The notes below the pieces were generated by a model. It did not search any database, was not told where the DNA came from, and saw only the letters and a program-made list of their open reading frames with translations. Below, piece after piece: positions 1 to 6,686 of a DNA stretch of 9,529 nucleotides (position 1 is its first letter; the number at the start of each line of letters is the position of its first letter). Position numbers and translations under genes: made by a program. This stretch comes from Thermopetrobacter sp. (GTDB lineage: Bacteria > Pseudomonadota > Alphaproteobacteria > Rhizobiales > Aestuariivirgaceae): contig DRPD01000353.1 of NCBI GenBank assembly GCA_011374735.1, positions 1 through 9,529 on the forward strand. The letters are read 5' to 3'.

Positions 1-924
1 AAGGTGGGCGATCACGTGGTCATCCACTGCAACCAGAACGACGCCAACGACGAGGAATGCCACGGCGGCGACCCGATGCTCTCCCCGTCACAGCGCAACT
101 GGGGCTACGAGACGCCGGACGGCGCCTTCGCCCAGTTCACCCGGGTGCAGGAACAGCAGCTGATGCCCAAGCCGGAACACCTGAGCTGGGAGGAGGCGGC
201 GTGCTACACGCTGACCCTGGCCACCGCCTATCGCATGCTGTTCGGCCATGCGCCGCACATCCTGGGGCCGGGCCAGAACGTGCTGGTGTGGGGGGGCTCC
301 GGCGGGCTGGGGGTGTCGGCCATTCAGCTGTGCAAGGTGACGGGGGCGAACGCCATCGGCGTCGTCTCCGATGACGAGAAGGGCCGCTTCGTCATGGAGC
401 TGGGCGCGAAAGGCTACATCAACCGCCGCGACTTCTCCTGCTGGGGGCCGATGCCGGAGGTGGGCACGGCGGCATACGGCGAATGGCTGAAGGAAGCGCG
501 GCGCTTCGGCAAGGCGATCTGGGAGTTCACCGGCAAGGGCAATAACGTCGACATCGTCTTCGAGCATCCGGGCGAGGCGACGTTTCCGGTGTCGTGCTTC
601 GTGGTCAAGCGCGGCGGCATGGTGGTGTTCTGCGCCGGCACGACGGGCTACAACATCACCTTCGATGCGCGCTACGTGTGGATGCACCAGAAGCGCGTGC
701 AGGGCTCGCACTTCGCGCATCTGAAACAGGCCGCGGCGGCCAACCGGCTGGTGATGCAGCGGCGCATCGATCCGGTGCTGTCGGAAACCTTTCCGTGGGA
801 GCGGCTGCCGGAAGCGCACATGCGCATGTATCGCAACACGCACAAGCCGGGCAACATGGCGGTGCTGGTGATGGCGCCGAAGCCCGGCCTGAAGACGCTG
901 CAAGAGGCGCGCGCCGCCGGCTGA
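1..924 (+). CDS. ccr: Crotonyl-CoA carboxylase/reductase, C-terminal part (5' truncated by window)
   Basis: Reductive carboxylation of crotonyl-CoA to ethylmalonyl-CoA with NADPH and CO2, the key step of the ethylmalonyl-CoA pathway for C2 assimilation; it can also supply extender units. The frame is open from base 1, and the GTG at 4 is an internal valine rather than a start, so the N-terminal third lies outside the window. Counting from that valine, the medium-chain dehydrogenase NADPH loop WGGSGGLG is at about 96-103. NWGYETPDGAFAQF (32-45) and GSHFAHL (234-240) are regions that in characterised Ccr/Ecr enzymes contribute CO2-binding residues (a Glu and a His); that residue assignment is inferred from memory of the family. 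YINRRDFSCWG (138-148) is also characteristic of Ccr and not of ordinary quinone reductases. The gene ends with TGA at 922-924. No clear intrinsic terminator separates it from the next gene 169 bp downstream. Alternative: an acryloyl-CoA reductase-like MDR protein, much less likely. Confidence 0.93.
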   Translation, partial: KVGDHVVIHCNQNDANDEECHGGDPMLSPSQRNWGYETPDGAFAQFTRVQEQQLMPKPEHLSWEEAACYTLTLATAYRMLFGHAPHILGPGQNVLVWGGSGGLGVSAIQLCKVTGANAIGVVSDDEKGRFVMELGAKGYINRRDFSCWGPMPEVGTAAYGEWLKEARRFGKAIWEFTGKGNNVDIVFEHPGEATFPVSCFVVKRGGMVVFCAGTTGYNITFDARYVWMHQKRVQGSHFAHLKQAAAANRLVMQRRIDPVLSETFPWERLPEAHMRMYRNTHKPGNMAVLVMAPKPGLKTLQEARAAG

Positions 925-1093
925 TCGCGCCGCCCCTTCATCTTCCTTTTCTTTGGCAAACTCCTTGCACCCGCTTCGGGCACGGGGCCTGAAGGGGGCT
1001 TGATGGTGTGTCATCGCGGGATTTCCCGGCTGACGCGCCGATGGCTTCCCGGCGGCCTGCATGACGATGACGTGCTAGCGGGAGCCGATACCC

Positions 1094-2548
1094 ATGGAAC
1101 AGCCACAGCATCCGGCCCAGGGCGGCGTCAGCCTGCGGCGCTGGCCGGTGAGTCTGAGCGATACGGCTTTCTCCGCCCTGCATGCGACGTTTGACGTGGT
1201 GGTCATCGCCACGCTGGCGGTGGTGGTCAGCGGGCTGTATCATCATCTGGCCTATGGCAGTTTCGGGCCGGATCAGGCGCTCGACTATCTGGGGCTGGGG
1301 CTGTTGACGGCGCTGATCTTCGTGCCGCTGCGCATCGCCGGCGACGCCTATTCGGTGAAAAGCCTGCTGACCGAAGGACGCGGCGCGCCGGCGCTGTTTC
1401 ACGCCCTGGGCTACGCCTTTCTGGCGCTGCTGGTGATCGGTTTCGTGGCCAAGGGCACGCAAGTTTATTCGCGCGCCGCCGTGGCGCTGTTCTTCATCGC
1501 TTCGCTGGGCGGCCTGCTGCTGGTGCGCGAGCTGTTCCTGCGTCTGGCCGAAAACGGCTTTCGCACCGGCCTGCTGACCGGCCGGCCGACGCTGCTGATC
1601 GGCACCGCCGAGGCGCTGCGGCGCTTCCACGCCCGCTATCAGCCGGAAGAGGTGGGCCTGCGGGTGATCGACGAGGTGCGCCTGCGCACCGATGACGGGG
1701 GGCGGCCCGATCAGGCCATGCTGGGCCATCATCTGCGGCAGGTGGCGGCGAGAGCGCGCACCCTGGGTATCGCGGAGGTCTATGTGCTCTCGCCATGGAC
1801 GCAGCAGGCGCTGATCGAGCGCATCGTGCGGCAGTTTCTCGATCTGCCGGTGACGGTGCACTTAAGTGGCGACCGGCTGCTGGAGACGTTCCGCGACGCC
1901 AGGGTGCAGCGCATCGGAGCGATCACCTCGCTGGAGCTGACCCGGCCGCCGTTGTCGGTGTGGGCGCGCGGGCTGAAACGGACCTTCGACCTCATCGGCG
2001 CGGGACTGGGTGTCATGCTGCTGGCGCCGCTGTTCCTCATGGTCGGGCTGGCCATCAAGCTGGACAGCCCCGGCCCGGTGTTCTTCCGCCAGCGGCGGCG
2101 CGGCTTCAACGGCCGCACCTTCCGCATCTGGAAGTTCCGCACCATGACGGTGACGGAGGAAAACGGCGGCCGGCAGGCCACCCGCGACGATCCGCGCATC
2201 ACCCGCGTCGGGCGTTTCTTGCGCCGCCACAGCATCGATGAGCTGCCGCAGCTGTTCAACGTGCTGATGGGCGAGATGTCGCTGGTCGGGCCGCGCCCGC
2301 ACGCGGTGGATCACGACGACGGGTTCACCCGCCAGATGCGGCTGTATGCGCGCCGCCACAAGGTGCTGCCGGGCATCACCGGCTGGGCGCAGGTGAACGG
2401 CTGGCGCGGCCTGACCGACACCGAGGAAAAACTGCGCCGGCGCATCGAGCTGGATCTGGAATACATCGAACGCTGGTCGATCTGGTTCGATCTCTACATC
2501 ATCCTGCGCACCGTGTTCTCCGCCGCCTCATGGCGCAACGCGCATTGA
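1094..2548 (+). CDS. Polyprenyl-phosphate sugar-1-phosphate transferase (bacterial sugar transferase, WbaP/WcaJ-like)
   Basis: Predicted to transfer a sugar-1-phosphate from a nucleotide sugar to undecaprenyl phosphate at the inner membrane, starting exopolysaccharide, capsule or holdfast-type glycan assembly. The 484 residues contain about four hydrophobic segments (about 33-50, 64-80, 103-119, 128-146), then a soluble Rossmann-like region (about 160-275). A re-entrant hydrophobic segment (about 298-322) and the catalytic core (about 293-480) follow. Core motifs are KFRTM (347-351), SIDELPQLFNVL with the Asp382-Glu383 catalytic dyad, GPRP (399-402), and PGITGWAQVNGWRG (426-439). The length fits the large WbaP-like group. 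The ATG has a GGGAG ribosome-binding site at 1080-1084 with a 9-nt spacer. No glycosyltransferase, Wzx/Wzy or chain-length gene is visible beside it, so it looks like a stand-alone initiating enzyme, and the sugar specificity (glucose, galactose or other) cannot be read from sequence. Confidence 0.92.
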   Translation: MEQPQHPAQGGVSLRRWPVSLSDTAFSALHATFDVVVIATLAVVVSGLYHHLAYGSFGPDQALDYLGLGLLTALIFVPLRIAGDAYSVKSLLTEGRGAPALFHALGYAFLALLVIGFVAKGTQVYSRAAVALFFIASLGGLLLVRELFLRLAENGFRTGLLTGRPTLLIGTAEALRRFHARYQPEEVGLRVIDEVRLRTDDGGRPDQAMLGHHLRQVAARARTLGIAEVYVLSPWTQQALIERIVRQFLDLPVTVHLSGDRLLETFRDARVQRIGAITSLELTRPPLSVWARGLKRTFDLIGAGLGVMLLAPLFLMVGLAIKLDSPGPVFFRQRRRGFNGRTFRIWKFRTMTVTEENGGRQATRDDPRITRVGRFLRRHSIDELPQLFNVLMGEMSLVGPRPHAVDHDDGFTRQMRLYARRHKVLPGITGWAQVNGWRGLTDTEEKLRRRIELDLEYIERWSIWFDLYIILRTVFSAASWRNAH

Positions 2549-2686
2549 GGCCGCCGGCCGTCCGTTTCCCGCTTCTCATGATATCAGGCAGGTGACCGCT
2601 GGTGGCGACGCCCCACGGGGCCGCCCTTGGCATCGATGGCGGCGGCAACGGGGATGGGCCGCCAAAGTCAATGTGCGGCCGCCGCC

Positions 2687-3220
2687 TCAGGCCCCGCCGA
2701 ACGCCTTGCCGAGGCGTTCCAGATGCGCCGCCAGCGGGTGCTCCCCCTGTCGCGGCGCGCCGGCCTCGATCATCGCCGCCAGCCGGGCGATGCGCCGTTG
2801 CAGCTTGTCGGCCCGCACGATCAGCGCCCCAAGCTCGTCGGGCAGCCCGGCCGGCAGGTCGCCGGCCCCGGGCTCCATGGCCGCCAGATCGATGCGCCGC
2901 TGCTCGTCCACCGCCGCCTGCGGCGTGATCTCGCCGTTGGAGAGAGCGCGCTGCAACAGAAGCCACGAGGCCATCTGCATCAGCCGCGTGGTCAGGCGCA
3001 TGCTCTCGGTGGCATAGGCCAGCGCCGCCGGCCGCTGAAGCTTGCGCGCCGCCGCCCGCCCCGGGCCGTCCAGATAATCGGCCGTCTCCTCCACCAGCGC
3101 CATGCCCTCCTGAAACACCCGCGTGAATTGCGCCGACGTCGTGAACCGCGCCATGAAGTCCACGAGATTGTCCGCCCCGTCCGTGGTTTCCCGCGCCGGC
3201 CCATGCATGTCGTTTTCCAT
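2687..3220 (-). CDS. rcdA: DUF1465 family protein, RcdA-like (regulator of CtrA degradation)
   Basis: RcdA in Caulobacter is a cytoplasmic, largely helical adaptor that works with CpdR and PopA to deliver CtrA and other substrates to ClpXP during the cell cycle. This 177-residue protein carries the family hallmarks YLDGPGR (49-55) and YATESMRLTTRLMQ (69-82) followed by ASWLLLQRA (84-92). A less conserved C-terminal helix lies around 128-150. The length matches the family. Start choice: ATG at 3220 is preceded by GGTGA with 5 nt spacing. A GTG at 3229 and an ATG at 3208 are in frame and cannot be excluded. It is convergent with the sugar transferase gene (138 bp gap). Upstream it has its own candidate promoter and, further away, a terminator and a CtrA-like box, which suits the reported CtrA control of rcdA in Caulobacter. 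Family membership is firm, but function as a CtrA-degradation factor in this organism is inferred. Confidence 0.88.
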   Translation of the reverse strand: MENDMHGPARETTDGADNLVDFMARFTTSAQFTRVFQEGMALVEETADYLDGPGRAAARKLQRPAALAYATESMRLTTRLMQMASWLLLQRALSNGEITPQAAVDEQRRIDLAAMEPGAGDLPAGLPDELGALIVRADKLQRRIARLAAMIEAGAPRQGEHPLAAHLERLGKAFGGA

Positions 3221-3246
3221 CCCTCTCACCCGTTGCCGTTGCCCGC

Positions 3247-3276
3247 ATATTCACTCGCGCCACCGCCGCCGGTCAA
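3247..3276 (-). promoter_or_regulatory. Candidate housekeeping promoter for rcdA
   Basis: The minus strand reads TTGACC (3276-3271), an 18-bp spacer, then GAATAT (3252-3247). The -35 is a good match (5 of 6 to TTGACA) and the -10 is poor. A start near 3240 would give a short leader of about 20 nt to the ATG at 3220. It lies downstream of the terminator at 3330-3360, so it would let rcdA be transcribed independently of signals further upstream. Confidence 0.35.
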
Positions 3277-3329
3277 TATGAGCCAGCGGCCGCGGCCCGC
3301 ACGAACGGGCAGCAAGCATCGGGCCAGAC

Positions 3330-3360
3330 AAAAAAGAGCCGCGCAGGGGTTGCGCGGCTC
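3330..3360 (-). terminator. Intrinsic terminator (minus strand) ahead of rcdA
   Basis: A perfect 10-bp stem, GAGCCGCGCA (3336-3345) with TGCGCGGCTC (3351-3360), encloses a 5-nt loop. On the minus strand it is followed at once by six T (3335-3330). It works only in the minus orientation because no T-run follows on the plus strand. It ends either the transcript from rsmB, whose stop is 180 nt upstream, or the candidate small RNA that starts near 3430. Confidence 0.88.
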
Positions 3361-3430
3361 GAAGTCTAACAGGGAGGCGTCAAACAGAGTGGACAGGAGC
3401 CACTCGGGAGAAATCCAGATGTCTGGATTA
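3330..3430 (-). ncRNA. Candidate small RNA (about 100 nt) with three CUCC motifs
   Basis: Unrecognised element. Between a CtrA-boxed promoter candidate and the intrinsic terminator, the minus strand forms three hairpins in order. The first is AATCCAGA/TCTGGATT (8 bp, 2-nt apical gap as written, 3429-3412). The second is GAGTGG/CCACTC (3405-3400 with 3392-3387), with a 7-nt loop CTCCTGT. The third is the terminator stem. CUCC motifs occur before the second hairpin (3410-3406), in its loop (3399-3395) and in the single-stranded linker (CCTCCC, 3377-3372). Exposed CUCCU-type anti-Shine-Dalgarno loops are a known trait of several alphaproteobacterial trans-acting sRNAs. The stems, motifs and terminator are visible; transcription and function are inferred. 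It could instead be an attenuator leader of rcdA or the 3' UTR of rsmB. Confidence 0.5.
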
Positions 3431-3435
3431 CGTTA

Positions 3436-3463
3436 ACCATACTGCATGATTATTATTAATGAA
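3436..3463 (-). promoter_or_regulatory. Candidate promoter overlapping the CtrA-like box
   Basis: On the minus strand TTCATT (3463-3458) and TATGGT (3441-3436) are separated by 16 bp, giving a predicted start near 3430-3428, exactly at the first hairpin of the candidate small RNA. The CtrA-like box (3471-3456) overlaps the -35, the usual position at CtrA-activated or repressed promoters. Each hexamer is only a moderate match, so support comes mainly from the geometry. Confidence 0.42.
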
Positions 3464-3471
3464 TGGTTAAC
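3456..3471 (+). promoter_or_regulatory. CtrA-like binding box (TTAA-N7-TTAAC)
   Basis: TTAA (3456-3459), seven bases, then TTAAC (3467-3471) matches exactly the consensus known for the alphaproteobacterial cell-cycle regulator CtrA. It lies in a short AT-rich patch in otherwise GC-rich DNA and next to an RcdA-type gene, which makes a chance match less likely. Other AT-preferring regulators (for example MucR/Ros type) could also use such a patch. Confidence 0.6.
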
Positions 3472-3539
3472 GGAAATAACGAATTGCGAAAAAAGATAAT
3501 CCGATTGTTTTTGCGCGGTGCCGGGCGTTATGTTTTGCA

Positions 3540-4877
3540 TCACTTCCTCACCAGGCGCGCCGCGAAAAATCCGTCCAGCCCGCGCGCCGCGCCGATCGCC
3601 ATGTGCGGCAAGGTGCGCAAGGCCCCCCGTTGCGTGATGAACCAGTGCTGACCGCCCACCTCTTCGGACGAGATGGGGGAGAGCATCACATCGTCACGGC
3701 GTTCAAGCAGCGCCGCGATCTGCACTTCCCCCTCATCCGGCAGCACCGAGCATACCGCATAGACCAGCGCGCCGCCCGGTTTCACCAGCCCGATGGCATG
3801 ATCGAGCATCGCCGCCTGCAGGCGCGTCAGCTCGCGCAATTGCCGCTCGCTCTTGCGATGCAGCACGTCCGGGTGCCGCCGCGCCGTGCCGGTGGCGGTG
3901 CACGGCGCATCCAGCAGCACCGCGTCGAACGGAGCATCGGGTTTCCAGCCCAGGGCGTCGGCCTGCACGATCTCGGCATCGAGCCGCAGCCGCGCCAGAT
4001 TCTCCCGCAGGCGGGTGAGGCGGCGCGCCGAGATGTCCAGCGCCGTCACCCGCGCCCCGGCGGCCGCCAGTTGCGCCGTCTTGCCGCCCGGCGCCGCGCA
4101 CAGGTCGAGCACCCGCCGCCCCGCCACGTCGCCCAGCAGTTTGACCGGCAGTTGCGCGGCGGCGTCCTGCACCCACCACGCGCCCTTGGCGAAGCCCGGC
4201 AAGGCATCCGGCGCCCCGGCGTCACCCGGCAGCCGCAACGCCCCGGTGGGCAGCAAGGTGGCGTTCAGCCGCGCCGCCCAATGGGCGGCCGAGGCCGGAT
4301 CGCGCAACGCCACATCGAGCGGCGGCTCCGCCAGCAGCGCCGCCGCCATGGCCCGCGCCGTCTCCTCTCCCCAGGCGGCTTCCCAGCGCCCCCGGATCCA
4401 GGCTGGAACATTGAGGCGATACGCATCCTGATCGTCGAGGATGGCGTCACGCTGAGAGGCGATGCGCCGCAACACCGCGTTGACCAGCCCCGCCAGGGCC
4501 CGCGCCCGCCGGTCGCGCTTGACGATCTCCACGGCGGTGGAAATGGCGGCGTGATCGGGCACCCGCAGGAACATCAGTTGCACCGCGCCGACGCGCAACG
4601 CGGCCCGCGCCAGTTTCGCCTTGGCCGGCAGATCGCGCGACAGGAAACGCGCGATGGCCGCGTCGATCTGCCCCAGACGCCGCAAGGCGGTGCGCGCCAT
4701 CCGTTCGGCCAGCCGCTTATCATGCGGCGCGAGGTCATGGCGGCGCTGCAGGCCGGCCAGCGCCTCGTTCAGCGTCGCGCCGTCATCGAGAATGCGGATC
4801 AGCGCCGCCGCCGCGAAGCGCCGCGCCGCCAGCCCGCCGTCATCGCTCAACGCCCCCACGGCCCGCCGCGCCCCCAC
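3540..4877 (-). CDS. rsmB: RsmB/NOP-family 16S rRNA (cytosine-5) methyltransferase
   Basis: SAM-dependent m5C methyltransferase; E. coli RsmB (Fmu/Sun) modifies C967 of 16S rRNA. The 445-residue frame has an N-terminal NusB-like RNA-binding domain (about 18-140) and a C-terminal Rossmann methyltransferase. SAM motif I is [10 protein letters not shown] (258-267), the acidic residue after strand 2 is in ALDIS (279-283), motif IV is LLDAPC (321-326) and motif VI is YAVCS (373-377). The Cys in VCS (376) is the expected nucleophile, and the Cys of DAPC releases the product. Only non-ATG starts fit: GTG at 4877 (31-bp overlap with htpX) or GTG at 4859 (13-bp overlap). Neither has a strong ribosome-binding site, so translational coupling to htpX is likely. 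Co-transcription with htpX follows from the overlap. A related m5C target in this organism cannot be ruled out. Confidence 0.92.
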   Translation of the reverse strand: MGARRAVGALSDDGGLAARRFAAAALIRILDDGATLNEALAGLQRRHDLAPHDKRLAERMARTALRRLGQIDAAIARFLSRDLPAKAKLARAALRVGAVQLMFLRVPDHAAISTAVEIVKRDRRARALAGLVNAVLRRIASQRDAILDDQDAYRLNVPAWIRGRWEAAWGEETARAMAAALLAEPPLDVALRDPASAAHWAARLNATLLPTGALRLPGDAGAPDALPGFAKGAWWVQDAAAQLPVKLLGDVAGRRVLDLCAAPGGKTAQLAAAGARVTALDISARRLTRLRENLARLRLDAEIVQADALGWKPDAPFDAVLLDAPCTATGTARRHPDVLHRKSERQLRELTRLQAAMLDHAIGLVKPGGALVYAVCSVLPDEGEVQIAALLERRDDVMLSPISSEEVGGQHWFITQRGALRTLPHMAIGAARGLDGFFAARLVRK

Positions 4878-5791
4878 GGGCCGGAAGCGGAGCGGAACGA
4901 TGCGCCGTCATCCGCCGCGATGCCCGCCTCCTCGGCCAGCCGCAGCAGCGCGGCGATGCGGTTTTCGGTATTGGGATGGGTGGAGAACAGGTTGTCGAAA
5001 CCCTGTCCGGTGAGCGGATTGACGATATACAGATGCGCCGTTTCCGGATGCGCCTCGGCCCGTTCGTTGGGAATGGCGGCGGCCGCCGACGACATCCGCT
5101 CCAGCGCCCTGGCCAGCCACAGCGGATTGCCGGCGATCATCGCGCCCTCGCGGTCGGCGGCGTATTCGCGGGTGCGCGAAATGGCCATCTGCACCAGCAT
5201 CGCCGCCAGCGGCGCCAGGATCATCATCAGCAGCGTGCCGATAAGGCCCAGCGGATTGTCGCGCCCGCGCCCGCCGAACAACAGGGCGAAGTTGGCCAGC
5301 ATGGAAATCGCCCCGGCGATGGTCGCCGTGACGGTCATGATGAGGGTGTCGCGGTTCTTGATGTGGGCCAGCTCATGGGCGATGACCCCGGCCAGCTCCT
5401 CCTTGTCCAACATCCGCAACAGCCCGGCCGTCACCGCCACCACGCCGTGTTCCGGGTCGCGCCCGGTGGCGAAGGCGTTGGGCTGTTCGGTGTGGATCAG
5501 ATAGACCTTCGGCATCGGCAGCCCGGCGTTCTTCGCCAAGGTGGCCACCAGCCCGTAAAGCTCCGGCGCGTCCGTTTCGTCGATCGGCGCCGCGTCGTTC
5601 ATACGCAGCACCATCTTGTCGGAGTTCCACCACGAATAGGCGTTCATGGCCAGCGCCACCGCAAAGGCGATGACGAGCCCGGTGCCGCCGCCGATGAGAT
5701 AGCCGATGCCGGCGAACAGCGCCGTCAGCGCCGCCAGCAGGAAGGTGGTCTTCAGATAACTGATGGTCATGCCGGTTTTCTTCACTTCCAT
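4847..5791 (-). CDS. htpX: Membrane zinc metalloprotease HtpX (M48B)
   Basis: Inner-membrane protease that helps remove misfolded membrane proteins, acting alongside FtsH in bacteria where it has been studied. Two N-terminal hydrophobic segments (about 13-33 and 37-53) precede the catalytic domain with HELAH (139-143). The third zinc ligand is expected in REYAAD (Glu209). Two more hydrophobic stretches (about 152-173 and 182-204) lie between them. The C-terminal [14 protein letters not shown] (269-282) is a family signature, and the tail ends in a Gly/Trp/Arg-rich repeat ([11 protein letters not shown]). Start: ATG at 5791 is used here, but ATG at 5770 (residue 8) agrees better with the usual HtpX N-terminus. 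It shares its 3' end with rsmB and has a heat-shock promoter candidate just upstream, in keeping with the heat-shock control known for htpX elsewhere. Confidence 0.94.
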   Translation of the reverse strand: MEVKKTGMTISYLKTTFLLAALTALFAGIGYLIGGGTGLVIAFAVALAMNAYSWWNSDKMVLRMNDAAPIDETDAPELYGLVATLAKNAGLPMPKVYLIHTEQPNAFATGRDPEHGVVAVTAGLLRMLDKEELAGVIAHELAHIKNRDTLIMTVTATIAGAISMLANFALLFGGRGRDNPLGLIGTLLMMILAPLAAMLVQMAISRTREYAADREGAMIAGNPLWLARALERMSSAAAAIPNERAEAHPETAHLYIVNPLTGQGFDNLFSTHPNTENRIAALLRLAEEAGIAADDGASFRSASGPWGRGGPWGR

Positions 5792-5809
5792 TGCCGTCTT
5801 GTCTCACCC

Positions 5810-5843
5810 CGCATATGGGCGACGACGCCGGACGGTGCAAGCC
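5810..5843 (-). promoter_or_regulatory. RpoH (sigma-32)-type heat-shock promoter for htpX-rsmB
   Basis: The minus strand reads GGCTTG (5843-5838), an 18-bp spacer, then CCCATATGCG (5819-5810). The heat-shock consensus described for alphaproteobacteria is GNCTTG-N17/18-CYTATNTNNG; only one defined base differs (C for T at the third position of the -10). The -10 also resembles the enterobacterial CCCCATNT. It fills the 52-bp gap between the SDH protease stop and htpX, and gives a predicted leader of roughly 15 nt to the ATG at 5791 or 35 nt to the ATG at 5770. Confidence 0.65.
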
Positions 5844-6686
5844 TCAGGGCTGATCGCCGCCGCGCCAGGCCGGCCGGCGCTCGGCGGAGCGCCGTTCGGG
5901 CAGATATTCCACCGACGACATGGCCCGGGTGGGCTGCGGATACAGCCCCATCAGCTCATAGACCGCCTGCGGCATGTCCGTGGAGACATTGAGCCCCAGC
6001 GCCTGCGCCTCCTCCGGCAGGATCGGATAATCATGCGTCCAGCGCCCCTCGGAGAGGGTGGCGGCCAGCTTCTTCGCCGCCTGTTCCGACAGCGCGCCGC
6101 GCAGCAGCTCCTGCGCCGTGCGCCGCACCTGATCGATGGCCTTCTGCGAGATGTCGGCCAGGATCAGCGTCTCGTCGTCGATGTCCTTCGCCGCCTTCTG
6201 CTTGAGCACCTTCAGCACCGAGGCGGCCGGCTTGTTGCCCAGTTGCGGGTCGATGGGCCCCAGCACCGCGTGTTCGCTCATCACGATCTCGTCCGCCGCC
6301 AGCGCGATCAGGGTGCCGCCGCTCATCGCGTAATGGGGCACGAACACCGTGGTGCGCCCGGCATGGCGCTTCAACGCCCGGGCGATCTGCGTCGCCGCCA
6401 GCACCAGCCCGCCCGGCGTGTGCAGCACGATGTCCAGCGGCAATTTGGGATCGGTGAGCTGGATGGCCCGGATGACCTGTTCGGAATCCTCGATGTTGAT
6501 GAACCGCATCAGCGGAAAGCCGAGAAAGCTCATGGTCTCCTGACGGTGCACCAGCACGATCACCCGCGAGCCGCGTTGTTTCTCGATCTCCGCGATCTTG
6601 CGCTGGCGCATGGCCTCCAGCAGCTTCTGCTGGATCACCGGCTGCAACATGGCGATCATGAAAAAGAGCCAGATCCATTCCGTCAT
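5844..6686 (-). CDS. Membrane-anchored SDH-family (ClpP-fold) serine protease
   Basis: Member of the serine dehydrogenase proteinase family, a branch of the ClpP/crotonase-like serine peptidases related to SppA and NfeD-associated proteases. Substrates are unknown. Of 280 residues, about 4-20 form one N-terminal membrane segment, followed by a basic/acidic helix (21-40) and the ClpP-like domain. Visible motifs are HTPGG (89-93, oxyanion region), HYAMSGGT (118-125, Ser122 as likely nucleophile), LGPIDPQLG (142-150) and WTHDYPI (216-222). The Asp or His in the last two is the likely base partner, by inference. Start: ATG at 6686 has GGAGGG with a 9-nt spacer. The frame stays open upstream only because it runs antiphase through the rhomboid gene. 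The ATG overlaps the rhomboid stop as ATGA, implying one mRNA and coupled translation. The C-terminus is Arg-rich and not conserved in character. Confidence 0.88.
   Translation of the reverse strand: MTEWIWLFFMIAMLQPVIQQKLLEAMRQRKIAEIEKQRGSRVIVLVHRQETMSFLGFPLMRFINIEDSEQVIRAIQLTDPKLPLDIVLHTPGGLVLAATQIARALKRHAGRTTVFVPHYAMSGGTLIALAADEIVMSEHAVLGPIDPQLGNKPAASVLKVLKQKAAKDIDDETLILADISQKAIDQVRRTAQELLRGALSEQAAKKLAATLSEGRWTHDYPILPEEAQALGLNVSTDMPQAVYELMGLYPQPTRAMSSVEYLPERRSAERRPAWRGGDQP

Larger units (their letters stand above)
3431..3472. repeat. Perfect 10-bp inverted repeat carrying two TTAACCAT half-sites
   Basis: CGTTAACCAT (3431-3440) and ATGGTTAACG (3463-3472) are exact reverse complements separated by 22 bp, about two helical turns. 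Each arm contains TTAACCAT, a motif reported as a CtrA half-site in Caulobacter. The right arm also forms half of the full TTAA-N7-TTAAC box. The arms sit on either side of the candidate -35/-10 pair, with the left arm overlapping the -10, so two dimers or a looped complex could bind there. Confidence 0.65.

Noticed and set aside
932..997. Long-range inverted repeat GCCCCTTCA ... TGAAGGGG after ccr, considered as a terminator
   Set aside because: The arms are about 50 nt apart and no T-run follows; too weak to call.
2641..2663. GGCGGC/GCCGCC inverted repeat between the convergent sugar transferase and rcdA genes, considered as a bidirectional terminator
   Set aside because: It has only 6 bp of stem with an 11-nt loop and no T-run on either side; such pairs are frequent in this base composition.
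3366..3440. 24-codon open frame on the minus strand ending in a CPLCLTPPC sequence, just before the terminator; possible leader peptide
   Set aside because: There is no ribosome-binding site, its ATG lies upstream of the predicted transcript start, and a frame of this length is expected by chance. It is worth remembering only if the transcript starts further upstream.
3463..3651. Short plus-strand open frame beginning in the AT-rich spacer
   Set aside because: It runs antisense into rsmB, has no ribosome-binding site and no recognisable protein character.
3603..5504. Very long open frame on the plus strand (about 630 codons) opposite rsmB and htpX
   Set aside because: It is antisense to two clear genes, rich in Arg/His/Gln/Pro without domains, and typical of stop-poor antisense frames in GC-rich DNA. 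Frames at 88-1062 (-), 938-1861 (-), 4976-5992 (+), 5763-6800 (+) and 6704-7753 (+) were rejected for the same reason.
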